DNA of 64,000 nucleotides from Acanthococcus lagerstroemiae (taxonomy: Eukaryota; Arthropoda; Insecta; Hemiptera; Eriococcidae): assembly GCA_031841125.1 (NCBI GenBank), contig CM063114.1:31069266-31133265 (forward strand), read 5' to 3'. The notes under the pieces are model-generated. The model was given only the letters and a program-made list of their open reading frames with translations. It was not told the DNA's origin and made no database searches. Both the position numbers and the translations under genes were made by a program. Positions 44,080 through 53,469 of this stretch are shown here, piece after piece (within the stretch, counting starts at the first letter, position 1; each line of letters begins with the position of its first letter).

Positions 44080-44740
44080 CGGGCCTCAGACAAGTATAGA
44101 AAAGTCCTAATCAGTCAAAAATTTTTTGGAATGTTATGTTGCATTTACCTGAGAGGGACAATAAAAGACGAATGCTTCGCAAAGCTCAGCTGAAAAAAGA
44201 CGTGCAGGAAGATTAGTTAATGCGAAGAAAATGGAAAATGAAAATAATGAAAAAAATTTTCTTCTGTAGACGAGGGGAGGAAGAGGGAACTTTTTAACTC
44301 CTAAATAAGTCTGCAAGAATTTTGATAAGTTCTTAAAAAGTCTTGGCAATTCTTAGACATGTACAGGAAAGTCCTATATAGTTTTAGAATACTCAGGGTA
44401 AGTCTACAACTGAGTTGGATTTAACTAAGAGGCAAAAGGGATGAATGCGTCGCGGAGCTCAGCTACGAAAAAACGATTTCAAATATGAAAAAACGTTCAG
44501 AATGAAAGAAAATTGAAGAAATGAACGGGGGGGGGGCATCTTTTTATTCTAAATAAGTCTGAATGAATTCTGGAAAATCTTGTAGAGTATTAGCGATTCA
44601 TAAAAACGTGTTAGGAATTCCTAACCAATCTTAGAGTATTCTAGATGAGTCTTGGACGATGAATATAGAGCTTAGCTGGAAAAGATTTCCGTAAATAAAA
44701 ATCGACAGGAAAACAGAGAAAAGAAAAAAATTAAGGGGGA
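44080..44740 (+). repeat. Degenerate tandem repeat, units about 215-275 bp
   Basis: GAATGCTTCGCAAAGCTCAGCT (about 44,170), GAATGCGTCGCGGAGCTCAGCT (about 44,442) and GATGAATATAGAGCTTAGCT (about 44,662) mark three units. Each is preceded by AAGTCCTA/TTAGAxTAxTCxxG-type words and followed by A-rich sequence, GGGGGG and TAAATAAGTCTG. They share vocabulary with the dispersed AAGTCTT family. Confidence 0.6.
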
Positions 44741-45262
44741 AAATTTTCTTTTTGGGAAAAGGGGAGAAAGCACTTTCAATGATTTGTTCGAATGGATTTC
44801 ACTTGAATTCAGTACTAGATGGAATTGATCTGTTTATACTGATTATGACATGATTAATTGTTGTCAAAATATGAAACAATTTTTCAGTTTTGTGACTACG
44901 CGAATTTCTCAGTCGACAAAAAAGCCAACTGCGAAGTAATTTACACATACTAAGTGCATTCTGTCGGCGAAATAAAAGACTTCAAAGCGTTGAATATCGG
45001 TCGCTGTAAATTACAGAGATACGTAGCCCGATGGAAATTTGCGAATACATGGTAGGCCAGTGGCAATTACATGATCCCCTCCCATTTGGTCTACAAATAA
45101 TCAATAACCCCCTGTTTTTTCTAAATCATACCACCTTATGCAGACACTCTTTTATTTTTTCCTCGTGTTATTAAAATAATTTCGGTGCGTGACAAGAGGA
45201 AATTCATTTGGAAATTATATCGACAACATCAGTAACGCCGCCCTTACGTGTAATTTACATGA
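44741..45262. other. Anonymous DNA
   Basis: No gene, repeat or transposon end recognised in this stretch. Confidence 0.45.
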
Positions 45263-46281
45263 CAGTACAACCTCGATTATTTGAACTAACTGGGGAATAG
45301 GATCGTTCAAATAATCAAAAGTTCAAATGATACGGAGTTGTTTTTTTTTCTTGTTATGTAAATTTATTTATTTAAACTGTACATAAAATGACAAAATGAC
45401 ACAAAAACAAGGGTAGTGCCTACCGATAACGTAATTATAATTTTTTTCAATTTTTATTAAAGAAGTCCGTGACTAATTTTTGTTTTGAAAAGTTCAATTT
45501 TTTTTCAGCGCACTATCTCGCCACCTTCTCAGCATGATTCTCTCGGCCAGTGTCATTAATCCTTCCTGCTCCATGTATGTAAGCGTCGTCACAATGGCTT
45601 ATTCATGACCTTCGGCATGACTGATAGTTCCTTCAGGAACGCCTTCATCTTTGTCTTCATCATCATTCCTATCAGGGTCGTCAGTTCTTCCCGTTGAAGA
45701 TTTTGATGTGCGTATCCAAGTGGAACGCATTCGGAAAACCACTTCCACTACTACATTGATGAGCTCTGTATATAAAACGGGGTTAGATGCAAGAGTGGTA
45801 GTAAAGATACGTCGTCGGCGTAGCGCCACTGACTTTCGCATTCCATGCGCGTGCGTTTTCTTTGAAAAGACAAAAGGTCGTAGTGGCATTTCCACTCTAA
45901 TACGTGTACGCAACGCAACTAGATTTTCATGTTTTTAGTGGGAAAATCTTCAACGGGTTTCTTTATTCACAATCTCAATTATATCATTGTTGGTCATATC
46001 ATACTCATTATCTGCGTCCATCCAGGCCACGATATCTCCTTGCACAACTTCACTGCCTCCGGAAATCTCTGCTAGTAGTTCAAGCAGCTCCCTATCTATA
46101 TCTCGATCGATCACTTTTTCCTGACCTTCACTCCTCTCAAAATTCTCGTTTTCATTAAAATTTTTGATTTTTCCAAGGTTCAAATAATGCGGAGAAAGTT
46201 CAAATAATAGAAAGTTCAAATAATAGGGACGAAATTTTCAGGTTCAAAGAATCCGAAGTTCAAATAATCGAGGTTGTACTG
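45263..46281 (-). mobile_element. pogo/Tigger-like DNA transposon, deleted, 1,019 bp
   Basis: The left end CAGTACAACCTCGATTATTT and right end (its near-perfect reverse complement) form inverted repeats of about 25 bp. GTTCAAATAATxxxAAGTTC-type words recur inside both ends (about 45,300-45,330 and 46,175-46,260). Ends of the form CAGTAxxxCCTCGATTATxxGAAC are characteristic of pogo/Tigger elements. The right flank is TA; the left is GA, so the TA duplication is decayed on one side. Autonomous relatives are about twice as long. Confidence 0.8.
45599..46219 (-). pseudogene. pogo-like transposase C-terminal remnant (minus strand)
   Basis: In the minus-strand frame from 46,219 to 45,950, an acidic stretch reads ELLAEISGG, GDIVAWMDADNEYDM and NDIIEIV. 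Pogo/Tigger transposases end in just such an acidic tail (W-x-D-A-D...DxxIxxxV). The next minus-strand frame (45,913-45,599) is Arg/Asp-rich and of unclear origin. Neither contains the DD30-35D catalytic core or the CENP-B-type DNA-binding domain, so this is a fossil inside a deleted element. Confidence 0.55.
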
Positions 46282-46830
46282 TATTCATTTAATGTTGACA
46301 AGAAATTTCCAGTATCGATCCAATTAAAAAAAAAATATCGGCCGTCTACAAAATATATGACAAATGAAGCTTATACAATTTGGAAAATATTGGCCGTCGC
46401 TATTTGAACAAATCGGGGAGGGGGGGGGGTCGAACTTTAGTATGCAAAACAGGTACGGCTGAAATTCCGAGGTAAGCTTTAGGAAGACGAGAGAAAAGTT
46501 TGAAAGCATTTCCCCTGTTTCTTTGTATTATGACACAACACGTAAAAAATTGCTAAAATCCGAAATTGTCTAATTATAATGCGTTGCGTGGATCGGAACC
46601 CGCACAATGAGCGACAGATTCTCAATAAAAGGAAACTTTTGGCAGACTCGGAGGTATACTATTTAATTGCCAGCTTATATTTTCGGCGAGGAAATAATTT
46701 CACGTTCTGACTAACGCTGGGGTGTGCGAATTTTGGACACTTCCAAATGCAATTACTAAAGTGTCATTTTGGGATACTGTGTACGTCCTGGTCTTGATTC
46801 TTATGTATAAATATTCCGCACCTCCGAACA
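46282..46830. other. Anonymous DNA
   Basis: A G run of about 10 lies at 46,419-46,428. No gene recognised. Confidence 0.4.
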
Positions 46831-47196
46831 CAGGGTGTCTACAGGTGCTGTGAACAGTCCTGAATTTTGAAAGTAGGTCCTAAAAGTCCTGAAAAGTGCT
46901 GAAATTTAAAAAAAAAATAAAAATTGAAAACTCCATTATTTTTGTTGATACAATAATAATAAATTTGTTTCCAATGCTGAAAAATAAATTTTTTGCGATT
47001 CCTATGATTGGTTATTGAAAAGTGTAGCGCAAGATCTACATTTACAAGCAGAAAAGAGGGATGGGTAAAGGGGATAAAACAATCGGGGGAAAGATTGCAC
47101 ACTCGGGGAAAATATGGAAAATATTCCGGCTACAGTCCCGCAAAGAGTCTTGAAAAAGTACTTCATTTTTTAATTTTGAATTTCTGTAGACACCTG
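46831..47196 (+). mobile_element. hAT-like MITE with CAGGGTGTCTACAGG end, 366 bp
   Basis: The left end CAGGGTGTCTACAGGTGCTG is inverted relative to the right end (reverse complement CAGGTGTCTACAGAAATTC). AGTCCTGAA and GTCCTAAAAGTCCTGAAAAG words follow the left end, as in common insect MITEs of this type. Flanking octamers match poorly. The end is close to that of the hAT element at 40,760 (CAGGGTGTCTAAC). Non-coding. Confidence 0.7.
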
Positions 47197-47509
47197 CTGA
47201 AACGGAAACTGTCATTACTTTGTCAATGCGCATCAAGAAAAAGAGTCTTCATCTAAATGCTCGGAGAATATTCAGCAGCTCTTCAGTATAGGTTTCTATG
47301 TGTGTAATGCAAACACCCTCACAGACAGAATTGCAAAGGATTGCATCAAAATCAGTCAAGTAGTTTCTAAACATTTCGCAATTCTGTTATTTTGGTGGCA
47401 GTATCTTTGTAGTAGTGTGTAAGCAGTGTAGGCCAAGATACAAGGCGAATAGTTCTCATTTGTTGAATATTTTTATGTAACTGGCAAATCTTTTGTTCTA
47501 TTCATGCAA
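47197..47509. other. Anonymous DNA
   Basis: About 310 bp with no recognised feature between a MITE and the minisatellite. Confidence 0.4.
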
Positions 47510-47716
47510 TAAAAGTCCAATAAATCAAAAACAATCGAATAATCAAAAACAATCCATCAATCAGAAATAATTAATCAATCAAAAACCGTTCATTAATCAA
47601 AAACATTTCACTAATTAAAGACAATTGACTGATAATAAATTGACCATAAAAATTAACTATATAGCCAAAACAATCAATCTATCAAAACCAATTGATTATA
47701 GTTTAAAATAATCAAT

Positions 47717-48143
47717 TACCGTATTTCTTCGCGCATATAGGCCACCCTCGCATATAGGCCGCACCCCATTTTTGAGACCCGAGTTTCAGAAATTTTTTTA
47801 TCACTCGAATATAGGCCGCACACAATACATAGATACACAGTAAGTTATGATTTATTGATTCAGGGATAGATTTACAAAAAATTGTGTTGGAATCGTCGTC
47901 ATACTAGGTAGAAATTAACTTACTCAGAATCGGAGGCAGTGTCGGGGTCGTCTGGGTCGGATTTGTCGGAAGAGAGGAGAATCTACCTACAGTAGTTTTT
48001 CGTTGCACTTGCCGGAATAATTTCTCCGCGAAGAGAAAGAAAAAAAAATCGAAACTACTTCGCATATAGGCCGCACCCCAGATTTGAGGTCCTGAAAACG
48101 TGAAAAAAGGTGCGGCCTATATGCGAAGAAATGAAATACGGTA
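47717..48143. mobile_element. MITE with TACCGTATTTC ends (pogo/Tc1-like), 423 bp
   Basis: The left end CCGTATTTCTTCGCGCATATAG, continuing GGCC, and the right end (reverse complement CCGTATTTCATTTCTTCGCA, continuing TATAGGCCGCACC) are inverted. TA flanks both sides (47,717-47,718 and 48,142-48,143). CATATAGGCCGCACCCC is repeated inside both ends. No transposase. It sits inside the AT-rich minisatellite. Confidence 0.82.
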
Positions 48144-48493
48144 ATAAAAAATAGCTGATTAATTAAACACAATTGCAAAGGTAAAAAAATCAATGAACAA
48201 TTCAAAAACAGTTGACTAATTGAAGACAGCTGAGTAGTAATAAACAGCTGGCTATGCAAAAACAACTGATGACTGATCAAAATAATAACCTTATGAAAAA
48301 CAATCAATTATTTTAAAAATTGATTAATAAAACAATCAATTACTAAAAATAGTTGATTATTTAAACTCAGCTGCTTAGTAAAAAAAAAACTAGCAATTAA
48401 TCAAAAACAGCTGACTAATTGTACAAAATAAAAAACGGTAAAAAAAATGTTTAAATGACAAAATACAACTGACTAATAATAAACAATTGGCTG

Positions 48494-49068
48494 TACAAAA
48501 ACAATTACACCCTAGTTCCGGAGATGATGAAGAGCCGAGGCAGTTGGAACCGGGTGTCGGCCTTTGTCTCGACCATCATTAAGAGATGCCGGCGGAGTGT
48601 TGAGGCAGAGGGCCGGCTAAGAACCAAGCTCGGCCCACATCATCGAACAGGACAGCTTTGTACCATCCTAGGAGAGCTGCTGCAGCTGCGCTGCGGACCC
48701 CCTCCCCCCTCCGTCATCACAGGGCTCTTCCGTCATCACAACCTGCCTGCGTCGTCACGTGCACCACGACGAGGAAGTGAGGGGTGAGTGAAGAGGCAGC
48801 GCGTTCGGCTGTGGGGGACCTGAATTTCAGGCGAGTGCTTAGGGAGCGCGGGCCGTGGTCAGTACGGAACTCCATAATGGCTGTTGCCGGACGCACGCAC
48901 CGGTTGCGTCACGGCGAAGTGGAGACTCGTATCCCATCTCAAAACGTCCCTCCGGCCACTGATGCGATACTCGAAAGGGTAATTTCCAGGGCCGGGGTAT
49001 GGTGTCATTGGGGCCACTTTGGCATGCGTGCATTGCCATACGTCCCACCAAACCATACAAAAATAATT
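48494..49068 (+). mobile_element. R1-like retrotransposon 3' fragment with 13-bp target duplication
   Basis: The element is 48,507-49,055 (549 bp). Flanks TACAAAAACAATT (48,494-48,506) and TACAAAAATAATT (49,056-49,068) match at 12 of 13 and are minisatellite sequence, so the insertion post-dates the array. It begins with the C-terminal ORF2 coding end (about 48,520-48,640, LVPEMMKSRGSWNRVSAFV), then a GC-rich segment and the shared 3' tail ending CCCACCAAACCA. Compared with the 12.5-kb copy it has about 280 extra bases between the EMMK block and the FRR-LRERG block. Confidence 0.85.
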
Positions 49069-49480
49069 GACTAATTAAAACAATTATTACTTTATTAAAA
49101 GCAATTAGGTGATTATTTAATTGATAGATTAATAAAAATAATCAATTAATTAGAAAAAGTTGATTAATTAAACACAATTGCTGAATAAAAAACATTCAAT
49201 TAACCATAAACAGTCAACTAATTGAAAACAACTGAATAGTAATAAACAATCAATTAATCATTAACCGTTTAAAACGATTAATGAATTTAAAAAACAGTTT
49301 ACTAAGTAATCAAAAACAATTGCTTCATTTAAAAATTGACTAATTAAAACTTCTTAAGTAATCAAAAACAATTGACTAGCTGAAAGCAATTGACTAATCA
49401 AAAACATTTTTTACTAATAATACGCAGTTGGCTAATCAAAAACAATTGAGTGGAAAATTAAAAACAATTAATCTAAATTC

Positions 49481-49840
49481 CCTGTTTCTTACTATTTATT
49501 TATTCGTTTTTTGCCCCTGTTTACATTATTACTGTTATCATTATCATTATTTTTTTTACTGTCAATCTAGTCACCAATACAATACCCAGCACTAGGGGTG
49601 CAGTGTCTGGGGACCTTCTTTGGCATGCTTGCAGTACCATATGCTCTATTATCTTAACATTAAAATGAGTCCCTGCTCAGACTTGGTAGTGCATAATGAG
49701 TGGATTAGTTTTTGCTTACACCTGTATATTGGGGATAGTAACTGTTTCAACTTTATAATCAAAACAACAACCAATTTGTAAAAAAAAAAAAAAATAATGA
49801 ATAATTTAAAAAAATACATCAGTGTGAAATTACATATTAG
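49481..49840. other. Non-minisatellite insert, origin partly unknown
   Basis: It contains a degenerate R1-like tail (49,594-49,648) and an A run at 49,780-49,793. The remainder is unrecognised; the A run could be a retroelement tail. Confidence 0.35.
49594..49648 (+). mobile_element. Degenerate R1-like 3' tail
   Basis: AGGGGTGCAGTGTCTGGGGA, CTTTGGCATGCTTGCAGTA and CCATATGCTC align with the 3' tail of the other copies (GGTGTCATAGGGGCCACTTTGG, CATGCGTGCATCGCCATACG). It is clearly older than the other copies. Confidence 0.6.
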
Positions 49841-49955
49841 CAAAAACAATTAACTAATAAAATAATTGACTGATTGAAAACAATTGATTAATAAAAACGC
49901 ATTAAAAACAATCAGTTGAGTCGAGCCGTAATTGAATAATTAAAAGTATATTACA

Positions 49956-50062
49956 CACCAAGAGTCAAAAGTGAGTGTTTACATGGGAAGGGAAAGTTTG
50001 CAAACGAACATAGCGAGTCAGCAATTCCCAAGTCATGTAAATTCACTTTTGGCTCTTGTTGT
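49956..50062. repeat. Imperfect inverted repeat, about 107 bp
   Basis: CACCAAGAGTCAAAAGTGAG, continuing TGTTTACATGGGAA, is mirrored by TTCCCAAGTCATGTAAATTC, continuing ACTTTTGGCTCTTG. Arms of about 35 bp surround a ~40-bp loop. Probably a small foldback MITE. Confidence 0.65.
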
Positions 50063-50375
50063 GGAAGATATTTTTTATGCTACTTAGTCAGAAGTGGCAA
50101 TGTTTTTCGCTGACATGGTCAGTATTTTTATTTATTTTTTTAAATCTATTTATTTATTTAAATTATAGACTGGTGATTTTTGTGTGCGTAATTAATTCAA
50201 AAATTTAATTTGCTCAGTAGTGCAGTATCTCAGTCTCGTCTTCAGTTTTTTCACGTGCACAAACAGCGTACACAGGTAGTGGCCAGCAAAAACGTAACGA
50301 TGGTTAACAACAAACAGTAACAGCTGTACTATGTCGGGAATATTTAAATGCGTTCTTAAGTCGCTATTTCATAAT

Positions 50376-50640
50376 TCGCTCCATGGCCGAGTGGTTGCGG
50401 AGAAAATCGTTGCATTTCAGTCAAATGTTTCAGTAGACACAGGTTCGATTCCCCAATACAAAATTACTGGCCAGCAATTTTTCATGTAAAAACGCTTTAC
50501 ATTGAGGGACGTTTACTTTACATGCAGGTTTCGTTAGCACTCAATGCATGAATGATAGGCGCTTCTTGTTGTTCATAAAACACCAACATAAACAATGCCT
50601 TTCTGGTCTAGTACTATAGAAAAATAATCAATTTGAACAA
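50376..50640 (+). mobile_element. tRNA-Ser-like SINE candidate or tRNA pseudogene
   Basis: The A box TGGCCGAGTGG (50,384-50,394) and B box GGTTCGATTCC (50,442-50,452) are 47 bp apart, as in a tRNA with a long variable arm such as tRNA-Ser. The 5' acceptor strand GCTCCAT has no complementary 3' partner, so this is not an intact tRNA gene. Unrelated sequence follows to about 50,640, where the minisatellite resumes, consistent with a SINE body. Confidence 0.5.
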
Positions 50641-50900
50641 TTAAATACCTAATTAAAAACAGTTAATTAATCAAAAACAATATTAAAACAAATATTTCAA
50701 AATAGTAAATTAGCCAAAACCAGTTGATTAATTAAATACAAATCTGTTAATCAAAAGTGATTTATCAAAAATAAGTTATTAAAATGGATAAAATGATTAA
50801 TTGTAAAGTTGAATTCACCAAAAACAGTCAATTTAAAAACAATTAATTAATCGAAACAAGTGACTAATCAAAACAGATGAATAATTGAGATAAATGATTG

Positions 50901-51130
50901 ATCGATATTTAATATTGATTTATTCAATAAAATCAGCTTGCCTGAATGCGCTTCAGGTGCAAGTTTTTTATTTATTTTATTTTTTTGTTCTTTGATTAAT
51001 TTGGACCCTAGTAAGTTTGACTTGAAAGTTTCCATGTTCCGCATGTAGCATTTTATTGTTTTACAATTACCTATTTGATATGCCAATTTTTTTTACTAAC
51101 TCAAAGATCTCAGTACAAAATCATTTTTTA
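50901..51130. other. Anonymous AT-rich DNA next to the mariner
   Basis: Short stretch without recognised features; the mariner inserts at the TA at 51,131-51,132. Confidence 0.4.
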
Positions 51131-52064
51131 TACGAGGGTCATTTCAAAAGTAATGCATAATCATGAATGTAAAAAAAATTTATTCAGAATCCGGTACATC
51201 TCTTTCCCGCCTTTCAATATAATTCTCCCCCGACCCGATGATCCGCTGCCAACGATTCGGAAAGTTCCGCGACTCTGTTTGCGACCCGGCTGAAGTTGAG
51301 CTTTCGGATACGTCGGGTCACGGCTAGATTGACATCGTTTAAGTTTGCATATCTCGATCCCCGCATGGGTTGTTTCAGTTCACAAAAAAGGTCGAAGTTG
51401 CAGGGACTCACATCAGGTGAGTAAGGGGGTGGGGAAGGGTTTCCCTGCCGTACGCGACCAAAACATTGGTCACAGCGGAGTGAGGATGGGGCCGCGCGTT
51501 GTCGTGCAGTATCAGAAATCGGTCTTCCAGTAACTGCTAGCGCAGTTTCTGATTTTTGGCCGTAATTGTGTTTTAAAAAAGTCTGCGTACAGTTCCCCCA
51601 TTAACATAAGTGTCTGTTGGAACCCGGCAGCACCTCAAAGTTCCCTCGAAATCGTAGGCCATGATGAGCATCCGTTTGATTTTTGTTTCTTGACGGCGGA
51701 AAGCTCGCGGATTGTCTTCTGTGGCAATTATGCCCTCTTTAAATTTCCTAGACCTTCTAGAAACTGTGGAATGGTCCACAGTATCATCCCCACACATTTG
51801 TTTCAACAATTCGTAAATTTCAGTAGGCGACTTTCAATTTTAATGTACGATCTTTGGCCCGATTTTGTAATGCGACCCAAGGGTTTCGACATGACTTTGT
51901 AAAATCAATTTCACGAATACAAAACTGTATCAGCATGGGAAAAATTGCATTACTGCCGTGTAGAGGAAAGTACAGGCTACATTCAGGTGATTCATATTTA
52001 TTTTTTTCGCGCGCCGATAGAGCGCAGCACTTCAGTGTGCATTACTTTTGAAATGACCCTCGTA
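51131..52064 (-). mobile_element. mariner element with perfect 27-bp inverted ends, internally deleted
   Basis: TA plus CGAGGGTCATTTCAAAAG and seven more bases (51,131-51,157) is an exact inverse of 52,038-52,064. The element proper is 51,133-52,062 (930 bp) with TA on each side. Intact mariners are about 1.3 kb; the shortfall matches a gap in the transposase. The perfect ends suggest it moved recently or could still be mobilised in trans by a related transposase. The transposase reads on the minus strand. Confidence 0.93.
51214..51845 (-). pseudogene. mariner transposase, deleted and mutated
   Basis: On the minus strand: SPTEIYELLKQMCGDDTVDH and STVSRRSRKFKEG (helix-turn-helix region), then a jump from ATEDNPRAF to KIKRMLIMAYDFEGTLRCC, then after a frame change LILHDNARPHPHSAV (second catalytic Asp in HDNARPH) and, in a third frame, SPDVSPCNFDLFCEL with an intact C-terminus to 51,214. 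About 110 residues, including the block with the first catalytic Asp, are missing at the jump. The third DD34D position, normally Asp before (Y/F)-x-LF, is Asn here (PCNFDLF). Two frameshifts add to this; it cannot be active. Confidence 0.9.
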
Positions 52065-53234
52065 TTTTACTTTCAATTTTCTATTCAATGTAAGGGGCTA
52101 AATATGCAATATAGTCATCAATTTTCTCAAAATGGTTGATTATATTACAGTTGTAGGGAACCCCATCTTTAGAATCGCTGAATTTTTCATTGGTCTTGAA
52201 GGGTTTGGGGACTTCATCTCAAATTTCTTATCTTGTTTGCGAATCTAATGGGAGTTACGGCTGTTTCCAGTTGGAAGTACGATTTTCTAATGAATGGAAA
52301 TTCTAATACCTGAAGAAATCCAGAGGATATTTCCAAGCGGCCGAGGTTGAGTTGAATAGTGAGTCTCTGATCAGAAGGATGGTACATGGCAGCGACCTGA
52401 AGGTCGTGGCTTCGTATTCAGGAATAAAGATTGCGATCATGAATACAGTTAGGCGCTACGGTATCGCTTGTCGTTGAAGTCAGCAGTCATTAGCCGTCTG
52501 CAGGTCTGTGTGAACTTGAACTATAATGATTACGATTGACGATCGCCTTATAGTGATGCGTTTTACTATAGCGAGTTCATTTCCGCAGTTAATATTACGA
52601 GCTAGCGTGCTTGAAAACCGGCTTGGCGTTGAATTTGGGTAACTCGTACCGAGTTCGCCGTTGAATTATGCGCCTGTTTAAATGCAGGCGAACCCGTTAG
52701 TATACTATAAAAGGTTACAGGTCGTTCGATGTCGAAAAATGTTCAACCACACGAATATATATGTAAATGCGGCGGTTGAACATAGACACTGACTAATTAC
52801 AGGCAAATTTTTAGTATCTTCGCCGAATACACGCGAAACTCTGCCATCGGTGACGAGTACAGCGAGTACATAGCTCCATATCTAATAATCAGCAATTAGT
52901 ACCCTTGATGAAAATATAAACGTTCGACGAAATTTCTCATCCTAAGATTTTTAAATATGCAATTAATTGAGCATTACCGTTAAATGTATATATTATATGC
53001 TCTATTGAAATACCTATCCGACAGGTAATGAAAGAAAACTAATGATGCTGTTCGCTGAGTACGTTTTTTTTTAAATTGTACTCTCGCGGGTCTCTTCATC
53101 ATAACTCGTGTATTTCTCTGGCGAGTTACGCGGGAACTCTGATTATTATCAGCTTATTACAGAGGCGGTGTATACTCAGTTATTGCGAATTAGCACTCGC
53201 CCGTGCTATTAATTCCAACTCCGGAGTGATTTAC
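52065..53234. other. Anonymous DNA, CpG content rising after 52.4 kb
   Basis: No recognised protein or repeat. Its right part could be LTR sequence if the primer-binding-site-like motif at 53,333 is real. Confidence 0.35.
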
Positions 53235-53281
53235 GTGAAGCACACCGACGCAGCATGGCTTGCTGTGCCCGCGTGCTTCAC
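53235..53281. other. Strong nested hairpin, 47 nt
   Basis: GTGAAGCAC (53,235-53,243) pairs perfectly with GTGCTTCAC (53,273-53,281), and inside it GCAGCA pairs with TGCTGT-type sequence around TGGCT. It is GC-rich in an AT-rich setting. It lies ~50 bp upstream of a primer-binding-site-like sequence. Confidence 0.7.
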
Positions 53282-53332
53282 CAGTCACCATTTACTGTAG
53301 TTGGTGGAGTGTAACTCCGTAACCGCTCAAGT

Positions 53333-53350
53333 TGGCGCCCGACACGGAGA
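53333..53350 (+). promoter_or_regulatory. Primer-binding-site-like motif (tRNA-Lys type)
   Basis: TGGCGCCCGACACGGAGA starts with TGGCGCCCGA, the usual complement of the 3' end of tRNA-Lys used to prime reverse transcription in many LTR retroelements. The bases before it (CTCAAGT) do not end in the canonical CA of an LTR. No gag or pol was found downstream; a tandem array follows. If real it would be a solo 5' LTR-leader remnant. Confidence 0.3.
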
Positions 53351-53469
53351 TTTTGTTCGTTGGACTAGTGAAGCAAACGTTTACCTTAAAATACTGTCAA
53401 GTGTGGGTAGAAGCGTCGAATTTCGGAATATCCGGAAGATGAAGTGAATTCTGCCGGGGCTGCTAACAA

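Larger units (their letters stand above)
47510..50900. repeat. AT-rich minisatellite (AAAAACAATTGACTAATxx), heavily interrupted
   Basis: Loose 15-20 bp units of the form AATCAAAAACAATTGACTAATTA recur with high divergence from about 47,510 to 47,716, 48,145-48,500, 49,060-49,480, 49,840-49,940 and 50,620-50,900. All the interruptions are annotated separately: a MITE, an R1-like element, a degenerate R1-like tail, an inverted repeat and a SINE-like unit. It contains no coding sequence. Confidence 0.8.

Noticed and set aside
45263..46281. Host gene from the Asp/Glu-rich minus-strand frames
   Set aside because: The frames lie wholly between pogo-like inverted ends and one matches the acidic transposase tail pattern.
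50376..50460. Functional tRNA-Ser gene
   Set aside because: A and B boxes are present, but the acceptor stem does not pair and the anticodon arm is not formed convincingly.
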